DNA of 40,566 nt from an uncultured Bacteroidaceae bacterium (GTDB lineage Bacteria > Bacteroidota > Bacteroidia > Bacteroidales > Bacteroidaceae): contig CAJOHO010000013.1 in NCBI GenBank assembly GCA_905234555.1, positions 1 to 40,566 of the forward strand. Reading direction: 5' to 3'. The translations under genes were made by a program, and so were the position numbers. Below, piece after piece: positions 8,317 to 17,413 of this stretch. The stretch's first letter is position 1. Each line of letters begins with the position of its first letter. The notes under the pieces are model-generated. The model had not been told where the DNA came from. It saw only the letters and a program-made list of their open reading frames with translations, and made no database searches.

Positions 8317-9489
8317 ATGAAAAAAATCCTCACACTCGTTGCGGCACTCATTCTGTCAGCAACCGCCATCGCTCAGGATGGTTTCCAGTTCACCACCATC
8401 AAGGAGAACCCCATCACCAGTATCAAAAACCAGAACCGCTCAGGAACCTGCTGGGCTTACTCCAGCCTCGGCTTCTTCGAGTCTGAGTTGCTTCGTATGG
8501 GCAAAGGCACCTTCGACCTCTGCGAAACTTACCTCGTGCACAAGACCTACGAAGACCGCGCCAAAGCCAGCGTACGTCTGCACGGTGACATCTCCTTTTC
8601 ACAGGGCGGCAGTTTCTACGATGCCGTCTATTGCATGCGCAACTACGGCATGATGCCCGAAGAGGCCATGCCTCCCACAGGTTCGCTCTATGGTGACACA
8701 CTGAACAACTTCACAGAGTTCTTCCAAGTGCTCGAACCAATGGTCAACGGAATTGCCAAAGGACAGCAGAAGAAGCTCTCTCCTGCCTGGTTCAAAGGCA
8801 TCAACTCTGTGCTCGACACCTATCTGGGCGAAGTTCCAACGGAGTTCACCTATCAGGGCAAGAAATATACACCACAGAGCTACATGGCAAGCCTGGGTCT
8901 GAACATGGACGACTACGTGAGCCTCACTTCCTACACACACCATCCTTTCTATGAGCAGTTCATTCTGGAGATTCAGGACAACTGGCGCTGGGGAAGCAGC
9001 TACAACCTGCCACTCGACGAACTGATGGCTGTGATGGACAACGCCATTCGCGAGGGATACACCTTTGCATGGGGCAGCGACGTGAGCGAAACAGGCTTCA
9101 CTCGTAACGGCATCGCTGTTTATCCCGACATGAAAAGCGAAGAACTGACTGGCAGCGACATGGCTCGATGGCTTGGACTCACAGCAGCCAGCAAGACTGC
9201 CGAAGCCACGGCAAAACCTCTTCCCGAAGTGAAAGTGACTCAGGAAATGCGTCAGGAAGCTTATGACAACTGGGAAACCACCGACGACCACGGAATGATC
9301 ATCTACGGTTTGGCAAAGGATCAGAACGGCAAAGAGTATTTCATGGTGAAGAACTCATGGGGCAAGAGCGGCAAGTACGAAGGTATCTGGTACGCTTCGA
9401 AGGCTTTCGTTGCCTACAAGACCATGAACATCCTCGTTCACAAGAACGCTGTTCCAAAGGACATCCGCAAGAAGCTGGGAATTAAGTAA
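8317..9489 (+). CDS. Secreted C1-family cysteine aminopeptidase (bleomycin hydrolase-like)
   Basis: This 390-residue papain-fold peptidase has an N-terminal signal peptide (MKKILTLVAALILSATAIA, cleavage near residue 19), so it is exported. The catalytic triad can be read: C45 in NRSGTCWAYSS, H325 in DDHGMIIYGL and N346 in MVKNSWGKSG, with the oxyanion glutamine in KNQNRSG. The spacing between Cys and His is long, as in bleomycin hydrolase/PepC rather than papain, and the family usually acts as an aminopeptidase. Whether it stays periplasmic or reaches the surface is not shown by the sequence. It ends just before a strong double hairpin. Confidence 0.92.
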   Translation: MKKILTLVAALILSATAIAQDGFQFTTIKENPITSIKNQNRSGTCWAYSSLGFFESELLRMGKGTFDLCETYLVHKTYEDRAKASVRLHGDISFSQGGSFYDAVYCMRNYGMMPEEAMPPTGSLYGDTLNNFTEFFQVLEPMVNGIAKGQQKKLSPAWFKGINSVLDTYLGEVPTEFTYQGKKYTPQSYMASLGLNMDDYVSLTSYTHHPFYEQFILEIQDNWRWGSSYNLPLDELMAVMDNAIREGYTFAWGSDVSETGFTRNGIAVYPDMKSEELTGSDMARWLGLTAASKTAEATAKPLPEVKVTQEMRQEAYDNWETTDDHGMIIYGLAKDQNGKEYFMVKNSWGKSGKYEGIWYASKAFVAYKTMNILVHKNAVPKDIRKKLGIK

Positions 9490-9532
9490 CCCGTCACCCA
9501 TCGTGACCACCCTTCCTTTCCCCGAAACAGTG

Positions 9533-9552
9533 CCTCGTGGTTCGCCACGAGG
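9533..9552 (+). other. Perfect 8-bp hairpin with UUCG tetraloop
   Basis: CCTCGTGG, TTCG, CCACGAGG forms a perfect stem closed by the very stable UUCG loop, 43 bp after the C1 peptidase stop. It immediately precedes the intrinsic terminator and may protect the mRNA 3' end or help termination. Confidence 0.85.
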
Positions 9553-9554
9553 AT

Positions 9555-9600
9555 AAAGAAATCCTCAAGCACGTCTGTACGCTTGAGGATTTCTTTTTCC
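9555..9600 (+). terminator. Rho-independent terminator of the pepP/C1 peptidase unit
   Basis: A perfect 16-bp stem pairs 9555-9570 with 9581-9596 (arms AAAGAAATCCTCAAGC and its complement) around a 10-base loop, running into a T-rich end. The A-rich 5' and T-rich 3' arms mean that it could work on both strands. Confidence 0.9.
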
Positions 9601-9644
9601 GCAGGATTGTGTAATAAAACATTTTCAAAAGGCCGCCTCTTACC

Positions 9645-9677
9645 TCTTACCTCTTACTTCTTACCTCTTACTTCTTA
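9645..9677. repeat. Short tandem CTTACCT/CTTACTT repeat
   Basis: About five copies of a 7-bp unit (CTTACCT or CTTACTT) run in tandem in the spacer between the convergent C1 peptidase and section-4 operon. No gene is visible here. Confidence 0.8.
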
Positions 9678-9710
9678 AAAAACCGCTCATTTCATCAAAA
9701 AGTTGAAACA

Positions 9711-9835
9711 GTTAAGTGATTTGCGATTTTCGCTTAACAAATTTTTCGGAATCACTTAAGTCGGATTCCGAAAACACTTAACAAAAACCAATTTATTTTC
9801 TAAGTGATTTCACAAAAAGACTTAAGTGTTTCCGG
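9711..9835. repeat. Cluster of TTAAGTG/CACTTAA motifs with embedded palindrome
   Basis: The gene-free stretch 9490-9983 holds a series of near-identical elements in both orientations: TTAAGTG at 9712 and 9822, TAAGTG at 9801, CACTTAA at 9753 and 9775, and CTTAAC near 9733. They are often followed by a TTTCCGG or GATTCCG word. A 7-bp inverted repeat (CGGAATC at 9747-9753 and GATTCCG at 9764-9770) surrounds the palindrome ACTTAAGT. No reading frame of note is present. Confidence 0.75.
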
Positions 9836-9896
9836 TTTTTATGAAAATAGGGGGTGTTGAAATGTGGAATGACGTGTACCATTACAACAAACTAAT

Positions 9897-9934
9897 AACA
9901 GCAGCTACAGTCGATAGGGATTGTAGCTGCTGTT
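9897..9934 (-). terminator. Hairpin at the end of the section-4 operon
   Basis: A 13-bp perfect stem (AACAGCAGCTACA at 9897-9909 with its complement at 9922-9934) lies 50 bp beyond the stop of the last minus-strand gene. On the minus strand it is followed by TTATTAGTTTGTTG, only moderately T-rich, so terminator function is probable rather than certain. Confidence 0.55.
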
Positions 9935-9983
9935 GCAATAATATATAGGTACTAAAACCTGTACTTGGTCAAATGCCTACAAA

Positions 9984-10211
9984 TTACCAAATACCAAAAC
10001 TGTTGCCATCGGTATCGGAATCATCTTGTTCCGTGGACCAGTGATAACGACCCTTTGTAGAGAATTCGTCATCAAACTCATCATCGGTAGGAGTGACCTT
10101 TTGAGTGTCCTGCGTTGGATCCAACGTGCTTGTGGGGCTTGTTGCAGTCATGACAGGATTCAACACAATTGATTCCACATGCATCAGTGGGCTTACATAT
10201 ACTTTTTTCAT
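9984..10211 (-). CDS. 75-residue acidic peptide of unknown function, candidate modified or secreted peptide
   Basis: The gene encodes 75 residues starting MKKVYVSPLMHVES and ending GNSFGIW. The first 20 residues are basic then hydrophobic but lack a proper signal-peptide core; the rest is rich in Asp, Thr, Ser and Glu (for example TPTDDEFDDEF) with tryptophans near the end. I recognise the MKKxYxxP opening from many short, poorly described Bacteroidales peptides, but have no assigned function. It is the last gene of the operon, 29 bp after a large secreted protein and downstream of genes for a PqqD-like carrier, an S24/S26-type peptidase and an HprK-like kinase. That context makes it a candidate precursor peptide. 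This is an inference. Confidence 0.6.
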   Translation of the reverse strand: MKKVYVSPLMHVESIVLNPVMTATSPTSTLDPTQDTQKVTPTDDEFDDEFSTKGRYHWSTEQDDSDTDGNSFGIW

Positions 10212-10240
10212 AATTACTTCTTGAATTAAATGTGGAACAA

Positions 10241-13200
10241 TTATTTGAACATCACTTTCTTTCCGTTGAGGATATAGGTTCCTCTCAGCTGAGTCTGAGC
10301 TGGATTCACCCGACGTCCGTTCAGGTCGTAGAGGACACCGTCCTCCATTCCTTCGACAGCAACGCCGTTGATGAAGGTAGTAGTGTCATCATCATCGAAC
10401 GATATACCCTTGACTGAAGAAGTACCTGCGGGCAGGTCGAAGTATGCACGGAAGCCCTTGATTGAAGCGTTCGCACCAGCCTTGGCAATCTTTCCGGCAG
10501 AGGTCACACCATAGATGACATCGCCAGCATCATTCTTCGTCCAAGCACCAGCAGCAACAGGAGCGTAAGTTCCGCGGAAGTATGCACCACTTTGATAACG
10601 ATAAAATGCAGAAGCATCACTTGAGGCAATCGTAATGTTCGTCAGGGCAATGTCGTCTGTGATGGCGGCAGGCACATAAACAATGTACGGATAGCTTGCT
10701 GTCAATTCTGTTACAACAGAGAAGCTCAATGTTCCTTCAGAAGAATAGCCAGAGAAGTTATAAGCCTTGGCTCCTGCACCGAAGAATGCCTCTACATCGC
10801 TAATGGTAAACGGCAGACAAACGGTATTCCAATCAGCATTGAACTTACGCTTCAGAGTTACGTTGTCGTAGGTTCCGGCAACAACAGGATCAGTAGAAGC
10901 CTCATCGAGTGTCAGGTAAGTAATGGCAGCAACATAGCGTGTTACTGTCTCTGTACTCAATGTACCACCGGCATACTCAACCTCGATATGCATCTCGGCA
11001 CCGGAAGGAGCACCCGTTGTGGGTGTACAAGTGATGGTCAGCGTCTCTGTACCGTTAGCAGCGACAGAACCCGTCTGAGTTCCAATCACCTCTGTTCCCA
11101 TGTAAAGCTTAGCAGTCAGTGCTTCAGCAACACCACGCAATTCTTTCACGGTGACAGTAGCATCGAAGCTCTGGCCTTCCTTCATCGTCATACTATAAGA
11201 GGACGAAGCAGGAATTGTATAAGCCGAAATGGACGCAATGTGGTCTGCCAGATTCAGTTTGAAGCCTTCGAAGTTGTCAAGGTCATAGTCGTCGTTGGCA
11301 AAGCGGAACTGGTAGTCGCCAGCCTCAAGACCAGTGATGGTATAGCTGCCTGTATCACCATTATTCAAACCTGAAATAGTGTAAAGGTCTTCGAATGCGC
11401 CACCATCTTTTGACTTCTGGATTTTTATTGAAACATAGTTTGCTGTTGCCTCGTAATCAAACGTCAGTTCATCAGTAGCTGCACTAACTTCCAAAATAGG
11501 AGTAGTCAGATAAGTAGTTGTTCCATAAGCGTATTGTGCCTTGGCTACACCATTCGTGAACGTCCAGTTTGATCCAGCTTCCCAACCAGTGGGAAGTGCA
11601 TTGCCAGAGAAGTCTTCACTCCAGATATCCGGATCTTTTGCCTTACCCGTAAGGGTGATAGTTTGTGCTGCCGTAGCATCGTATGTCGGAGTAACAGTTA
11701 CGTTACCACTCTTCGCACCATAGGGAGTACCAAACTTGAAGGTAACAGTGAAAGTCTTGGATTCGCCTGGGGCAATATTCTCAAGCGCAGCGGTAGAAAC
11801 CACAAAATCCTCGCTATCGGAAGCAATGATTACTTCCAACAAGCCTGTACCGTCATTGGTAACTGTGACAGACTCAACGGCATCTGCAGCTACCTTGCCA
11901 AAGTCAATGGCATTGGTCGAGACAGCCAGTTCTGGAGCATTGGCAGCCTTATCTGTACCCGTTACGTTGATAACGAAGTCACCCACAGAAGTTGTAACAG
12001 TAACAACAGCATTCTGAGCCGCGCCAGCCTTTGTGGCATCATAAGTGCGAGTGATAACGAGGTCGAAAGGTGTAGCTACGCTTGTTGTCCAATTTGTGGA
12101 GTAAGAAGCAGCACCATCGCCTGTAATAGCCACGTTAGTAATGTCGATTGAACCAGCACCTACGTTCGCGAAGGTATAGGGTACAGAAGCGTTTGCGGTA
12201 CAGTCGCCAAAGTTAAAGTTTGCAGGTGTTGTAACATCCATGCCACCGAGTGTTACGGAGAGGACAGGGACATAAGTCAAACCTGCGATTTCGTCAACAA
12301 CAACATAGAAGCCGACAAAACGCAACTTATTAACAGTTGAAGGAATGTCGGTCAGGACTATTGTTGTCCATTCTGTATTACTATGGAAACTACTGGACAT
12401 AATCTTGTTATTATAGCCCGTCCATGTTGAGCCATTGTCTGTAGATCCTTGTACAGTAATATAGTTAGTGTTGTCAGAATCATAATTCCTCAACTTGATA
12501 ACTAACATATCACCATCAGAGAATTGCAGTGTAGGCGTAGTCAGATAAGCACTGCTACTCTTACCAGTAGCCTCGCCATTGGCAAATGTCCAAGATGCAT
12601 TTGTCCAACCAGCAGGAAGTTGGTTATCGTTGAAGTCAACTACAAATAATCCGTCAGGCAGAACGATGCCTGTTACAGTGAATACTGCATCAGTCATACC
12701 TGTTGCACTTACTGTAATGTCGGAGCTAAGTGCACCAGTCGTCGTTGCGTCCATCGTAATGGTTACCTCCTGGCTTTCACCTGCTGCAAGGCTTGTGGGG
12801 GCACCACTGACAGTGAACGAAGGATTGCTGGAAGTAACATTGATACCTTCCAACGTAGCCTTGCCTGTATTAGCAATGGTAAATGTCTTGTCTGTAGCAG
12901 TGGATATAACGCCATAGTCGAGAGAAGCGGGCTCTGTTACCTTCATGTTTGGCTCGTTTGGCAGTTCACCACCATAGATATTGCGTAGTTTTACATACCA
13001 GCCGGAAAAACGGATGTATTTTACGCCATCCACAGGAATCGTAACGCTGCGTGATGTCCAAGTGTCATATGTGTCATCTGTAAAGGCGGATTCAATTGTA
13101 GTCCATGTAGAATTATCTAGAGAATATTCTACTTTGATGGAAGGAGTATACCATGTAGATGAACTATATTTTTGAGTTTCAAATAAAATGGTTTCTCCAT

Positions 13201-14266
13201 TTTCAAACGTCAACATAGGAGAAGTGAAAGCCCATTCGTAGCTACTGGAAGAACCTGACTGGCTGACATAGCCTGTGCTTGCTGACCAGGCAGAACCATA
13301 GGAGCCCACTTGTACGGAAGTCCAACCGTCAGGTATCTGTCCGTCGGCAAAGTCAAGATAGACTTTGTTGGCGTCACGGATGGTGCCGCTTACGTTGATG
13401 ACGAAGGGGTCGATGCCGCTGCCACTTGCGGGAGTGATGGTAATGGTGCTGCTACTTGTGGCATTAGGCATTGTAACTGTCAGAGCCACGTTGCTTGCTC
13501 CGCCAGCAGGAACTGTTGTAGTAGAAAGTGTTGCACCGAAGTTGCCTGTTTCAGAAACGGAAACGCCAAGATTCTCAGTTCCTGGGTTGTTCAACAAGAA
13601 GTAGTGAGTTGTTCCTGCTGTTGCGAGGCCAAAGTTGTAGCTAGCAGGACTTGTAAGCTTCTGACCTGAGTTATAATCCTTTACTACAAGTGCGGGGCCG
13701 CTAGGCTTTTCATAAGGAGTATAGGTTACATTATCAAAAAAGGCATAGCTTGGTTGGAATGCAATATATACGGGTTCAGTGCCTAAGTCAACTGTATATT
13801 TCTGATAAGAAGAAGTCAAGCCACTACAGGTGTAAAAATTGGAATTGGAAATCGAGAAGGAGTCTCCGCTCTTTACAGCCAGACCAACTTTCATTGATTT
13901 GCTACTACTATACTGACGGGCATAAAATTCCATAGTTCCAGAAACCTCAACAGGGCATACCAACCATGTGTTTTTGTTGGAATACTGAGTTCCTATGGAA
14001 TATGTTCCTTCATAAACGTAGGTGCCGCTTTTCAGCTGAAGATCCTTACTTGTGCCTGTAGTAATACCTACATAGTTTCCGAAACCGACAACTACCCATC
14101 CGTTAGAAAGCCCCATGATGTCATCATTGACGGTAATGACAGTCGTTCCATCTGTAGCATACTCGAAGCCTTCTGTGACTTGGCCTCGTGCTGGCATTCC
14201 AGCCAGCAGAGCAAAGATGGTCAGGAGTAACCACCTGCTCCTTTTGAGATTCATAATTTTTTTCAT
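10241..14266 (-). CDS. Large secreted multidomain protein with choice-of-anchor and Hydin-like repeats and a sorting-type C-terminus
   Basis: The 1341-residue product has a signal peptide (MKKIMNLKRSRWLLLTIFALLAGMPARGQ). It is then built from alternating beta-sandwich modules: choice-of-anchor or MAM-like units that carry a GWTNASWTFANGEA-type core, and ASPM/SPD-2/Hydin (DUF1573-like) units with a repeated pattern such as LDYGVISTATDKTFTIANTG. The last 40 or so residues (YDLNGRRV, then GTYILNGKKVMFK) resemble Por/T9SS C-terminal sorting domains. It is therefore predicted to be secreted to or attached at the cell surface. No catalytic motif is visible; adhesion or matrix binding is a guess. 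It shares modules with the next gene upstream, suggesting duplication. Confidence 0.85.
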   Translation of the reverse strand: MKKIMNLKRSRWLLLTIFALLAGMPARGQVTEGFEYATDGTTVITVNDDIMGLSNGWVVVGFGNYVGITTGTSKDLQLKSGTYVYEGTYSIGTQYSNKNTWLVCPVEVSGTMEFYARQYSSSKSMKVGLAVKSGDSFSISNSNFYTCSGLTSSYQKYTVDLGTEPVYIAFQPSYAFFDNVTYTPYEKPSGPALVVKDYNSGQKLTSPASYNFGLATAGTTHYFLLNNPGTENLGVSVSETGNFGATLSTTTVPAGGASNVALTVTMPNATSSSTITITPASGSGIDPFVINVSGTIRDANKVYLDFADGQIPDGWTSVQVGSYGSAWSASTGYVSQSGSSSSYEWAFTSPMLTFENGETILFETQKYSSSTWYTPSIKVEYSLDNSTWTTIESAFTDDTYDTWTSRSVTIPVDGVKYIRFSGWYVKLRNIYGGELPNEPNMKVTEPASLDYGVISTATDKTFTIANTGKATLEGINVTSSNPSFTVSGAPTSLAAGESQEVTITMDATTTGALSSDITVSATGMTDAVFTVTGIVLPDGLFVVDFNDNQLPAGWTNASWTFANGEATGKSSSAYLTTPTLQFSDGDMLVIKLRNYDSDNTNYITVQGSTDNGSTWTGYNNKIMSSSFHSNTEWTTIVLTDIPSTVNKLRFVGFYVVVDEIAGLTYVPVLSVTLGGMDVTTPANFNFGDCTANASVPYTFANVGAGSIDITNVAITGDGAASYSTNWTTSVATPFDLVITRTYDATKAGAAQNAVVTVTTSVGDFVINVTGTDKAANAPELAVSTNAIDFGKVAADAVESVTVTNDGTGLLEVIIASDSEDFVVSTAALENIAPGESKTFTVTFKFGTPYGAKSGNVTVTPTYDATAAQTITLTGKAKDPDIWSEDFSGNALPTGWEAGSNWTFTNGVAKAQYAYGTTTYLTTPILEVSAATDELTFDYEATANYVSIKIQKSKDGGAFEDLYTISGLNNGDTGSYTITGLEAGDYQFRFANDDYDLDNFEGFKLNLADHIASISAYTIPASSSYSMTMKEGQSFDATVTVKELRGVAEALTAKLYMGTEVIGTQTGSVAANGTETLTITCTPTTGAPSGAEMHIEVEYAGGTLSTETVTRYVAAITYLTLDEASTDPVVAGTYDNVTLKRKFNADWNTVCLPFTISDVEAFFGAGAKAYNFSGYSSEGTLSFSVVTELTASYPYIVYVPAAITDDIALTNITIASSDASAFYRYQSGAYFRGTYAPVAAGAWTKNDAGDVIYGVTSAGKIAKAGANASIKGFRAYFDLPAGTSSVKGISFDDDDTTTFINGVAVEGMEDGVLYDLNGRRVNPAQTQLRGTYILNGKKVMFK

Positions 14267-14303
14267 AAGCTTTAATTAATTAGTATTGGTAAAGTTGTTA
14301 TAT

Positions 14304-17300
14304 TTATTTCACAATCACTTTATGTGCCTGTCCGTTGATGCGGATGATGTAGAGATGACCTGACTGAGGCTGGGTAACTCTGCGACCTTGCAGGTCATAG
14401 CAATTTGTACTTTGTACCTTGTCCTTTGTACTTACCGTAATGCCAGTATCTACTTCCTTGAGTGTCGTGAAGGAAATAGGCTCTGTCCACTCGCTCACGT
14501 GGGCTAAGTTGTAATAGGCCCGTACACGAACAGAATAGGTGGTAGAGGGAGCGAGTCCTTCAATCGAATACTCATAATCGGAGATGAATTCAGGAACATC
14601 TGTCCAGTCTTCATCTTCCTCTGCTTTATACTGCACATTGAACAGGGTGGCATCGGATGTCCAGCTCAGGATAACAGACGAACTGGTAACGGCATGGGCA
14701 GTCAGATCGGTGGGAATGTCATCGGTTGATACCAAAGGCATCTGATTCTTGTAGATGACCACGTCTGAGAAGTAACCCCAGTAGCTGATAGCCGTAGAAG
14801 AACTGTTGATGAGGATATGCTCGAAGTTGAAGAAGGCCTCTGCCTCTTCATCATAGTAGAACACCATATCGGTCAGCTCGTTGCCGTTGCTGCCACAGTA
14901 AAAGACGTCTTCGCTGCCATACTTGCCGATATACTGTCCGTTGGGGAAGACGTAGGCTGCAGGACCTTCACCCTGATATTTCGCACCCGTCATCCATGTG
15001 TTGCCATTGATGGGGTTGGGGAAGTTGAAGGCAATGTCGTCGCCGTCAAATGCAATCTCTATGTCCTCTGTGTCAGTATCAGCTACTTCGTTGCCTCCTG
15101 CACCCATATAGTGGAAGGTATAGCTGATGTGCCAAGTCTCCTTCGTGGCTGTGCTGGGAGCCAGCTTGAAACCTTCGAAGTTGTCGAGATAGAGATTCTC
15201 GGTAGCAATGCGGAATTGGTAAATGCCCGCCTCCAGACCTGCGACGGTGTAGGTCTCGTAATCTGTGGATGACTCGTAGCTCTTCGTGAAGAGTTCCGTC
15301 CATTCACCACCATCCTTTTGGCTCTGCACGATGAGGTCTGTGCCATACTGTTTGGATTTGGCTTGGAAGGTCATTTCCTGACCCGCCTCAACCGTCAGTT
15401 TGGGTGTCACTAACCAGCCTCCTGGTTCGTAGGAGGCACTGGCCTCACCGTTGGCAAAGGTCCATTTGGACACCGTACCGATGATATTCCAGCCATCTGG
15501 CAACTGGTTGTCCTCGAAATCCTCTGACCAGAGGTCGGGATCAGAAACCTGTGCTGAAGCCTTGAAGCTGACTGCAGCTGCCTCGTTGTAGGTGGGAGTC
15601 ACGGTAATTGTAGCTTCGAATTTACCATAAACACCTTCCTGCGGCGTGAATGTAACCGTGAACTGCGCTGCCTCGCCGGATATCTCTAATTGAGCAGGAC
15701 TGACAGTGAACGCCTCATTGTCGGACGAGATGTTGACAACCAGCGTTCCTGTGCCGCTATTGCTGACGGTATAAGTCTTCGAAACGCTCTCCGTCACCTT
15801 ACCAGCAAGGAAGTCCTCTGCTGCGAACTGCATTTCGGGTGCCTCCTGATTCAGACGAAATCCCTCGAAGTTATCAAGGTCGTAGCTATCGCTGAGGAAG
15901 CGGAACTGGTAAGAACCAGCAGCCAGTCCCTCGATGGTATAGGTCTGCCAAGCGTCTGTGATGTCGTCGCTCTTAATGGTCTTGAGAGATGTCCACTCAC
16001 CACCATTGAGAGACATCTCTATCTTGATATCGGGATAGACTCCTGTCTGACGTGCCTGGAACATGAGTTGGTCGGCAGTACCGCTGACGATGAGTGCGGG
16101 AGTAGTCAGGTAATTATTTGCATTATGAACATACTTTCCATGTGCCACTCCGTCGCTGAATGTCCAGTTGGCATCGGCCTTCCAATCATTTGGCAAGGCA
16201 TTCTCTTCGAAGTCTTCCGTCCACAGGTTCGGATCTGCCACAAAAGCAGAGACGGCAATGGTTGCAGGCTCACCTGCATTGGGCGTAACGGTAACGGTCG
16301 CTGTGTGGGTTCCGTAGGCCTCTGCCTGATAATTATAGGTAAGGGTGAATGTAGCCTCAGCTCCTGCAGCAACGGTAAGTGTGGCAGGAAGAACCGTAAA
16401 TTCCTCGCTGGAGGAAGTAATGTCGGCCACCAGTTCGACATCGCCCGTGTTGGCAACAGTTATGATTTGCTCTGCGTTTTCAGTCACCTTACCGAAGTTC
16501 ACCTCGGAGATGCTGACACCCATGACGGGAGCAGGAACCTTGCAGGTGCTCGTCAGATTGATGACATAGGGACTGTTGGGGTCGTTCGACTCGATGGTCA
16601 GCGCACCTGTGGCATCAGCAGCAGGAGTGCTGAGCGTTACATCAGCAGAAGCTCCGGCAGCAATGGTAGCAAGGTCGCTACCAGCCGTGACGGTGTAGCC
16701 ACCAGTAACGGAAATACCGGTAATGGTCAGATTGGTCTGCCCGCTGTTGTTAAGCACGAAAGTATGAGTAGTGCCTTCGGCAACGCAACCGAAATCGAAA
16801 ATGCTACCGGAAGCATAGTCCGAGACATAGAGACTGGCAGTAGCGGCCTGCACGTATGGTGTATAGGTGAAATCATCGAAATACGCTCGCGAGATCAGCA
16901 GGGCGACACGGGTTCCTGTGCCCACAGGAGCCGTGAAGGATACCTTTTCCCATGAAGGAACGCCCGACGAGGTCTTGGCCAACGTCTTGCTTCCCAACTC
17001 TGCTCCCAGCGTCAGCGTACCACCTTCGAACGTGCAGGCAAACGCCTTGATGCTGGCCTGATACGACTTGGTATAGTTGCGGATGTAGAAACTGAACTCA
17101 CCCTCCAGTGCTGGAGTGATGAGATAGGAAGAACTGTTATTGGCGTCGGAGCATACGGAAGGAGCTTTCGTCTTATAGGTATCCCTGTCTGCAGAATAGA
17201 CTCTGTTGTCATCCACATAGTCCCAAGCGTCGGGCATCACCACTTCCCATGCCGTCCAACCGGAATTCCAACCAGCCTTAAAAGTATCAAAGCCCTCTGT

Positions 17301-17390
17301 TACTATATCAGCGCTGGCCGCCAGACTGCCTCCGATAAAGACAGTCATGACGACCAGAATTCTCAAAATAGATTGTTTGAAGTCAGTCAT
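14304..17390 (-). CDS. Secreted multidomain protein, paralogous modules, fibronectin type III and sorting-type C-terminus
   Basis: This 1028-residue protein has a signal peptide (hydrophobic ILRILVVMTVFIGGSLAASA near the start). It carries the same WxEDFExNxLPxxW choice-of-anchor modules, at least three copies, and Hydin-like units found in the 1341-residue neighbour. Near the C-terminus there is a fibronectin type III domain (PTDLTAHAVTSSSVILSW to SVRVRAYYNL), followed by a sorting-like tail (CYDLQGRRVTQPQSGHLYII to HKVIVK). It lies 37 bp upstream of the 1341-residue gene and 23 bp downstream of the 561-residue gene. No enzyme motif was seen. It is likely surface-exposed through a T9SS-like route. 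Confidence 0.85.
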   Translation of the reverse strand: MTDFKQSILRILVVMTVFIGGSLAASADIVTEGFDTFKAGWNSGWTAWEVVMPDAWDYVDDNRVYSADRDTYKTKAPSVCSDANNSSSYLITPALEGEFSFYIRNYTKSYQASIKAFACTFEGGTLTLGAELGSKTLAKTSSGVPSWEKVSFTAPVGTGTRVALLISRAYFDDFTYTPYVQAATASLYVSDYASGSIFDFGCVAEGTTHTFVLNNSGQTNLTITGISVTGGYTVTAGSDLATIAAGASADVTLSTPAADATGALTIESNDPNSPYVINLTSTCKVPAPVMGVSISEVNFGKVTENAEQIITVANTGDVELVADITSSSEEFTVLPATLTVAAGAEATFTLTYNYQAEAYGTHTATVTVTPNAGEPATIAVSAFVADPNLWTEDFEENALPNDWKADANWTFSDGVAHGKYVHNANNYLTTPALIVSGTADQLMFQARQTGVYPDIKIEMSLNGGEWTSLKTIKSDDITDAWQTYTIEGLAAGSYQFRFLSDSYDLDNFEGFRLNQEAPEMQFAAEDFLAGKVTESVSKTYTVSNSGTGTLVVNISSDNEAFTVSPAQLEISGEAAQFTVTFTPQEGVYGKFEATITVTPTYNEAAAVSFKASAQVSDPDLWSEDFEDNQLPDGWNIIGTVSKWTFANGEASASYEPGGWLVTPKLTVEAGQEMTFQAKSKQYGTDLIVQSQKDGGEWTELFTKSYESSTDYETYTVAGLEAGIYQFRIATENLYLDNFEGFKLAPSTATKETWHISYTFHYMGAGGNEVADTDTEDIEIAFDGDDIAFNFPNPINGNTWMTGAKYQGEGPAAYVFPNGQYIGKYGSEDVFYCGSNGNELTDMVFYYDEEAEAFFNFEHILINSSSTAISYWGYFSDVVIYKNQMPLVSTDDIPTDLTAHAVTSSSVILSWTSDATLFNVQYKAEEDEDWTDVPEFISDYEYSIEGLAPSTTYSVRVRAYYNLAHVSEWTEPISFTTLKEVDTGITVSTKDKVQSTNCYDLQGRRVTQPQSGHLYIIRINGQAHKVIVK

Positions 17391-17413
17391 TATGTATTAT
17401 TTGCATTAAAACA

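Noticed and set aside
15690-16955. 421-codon plus-strand open frame opposite the 1028-residue secreted protein
   Set aside because: Cys/Ser-rich antisense frame without domains; the minus-strand protein has a signal peptide, repeats and a sorting tail.
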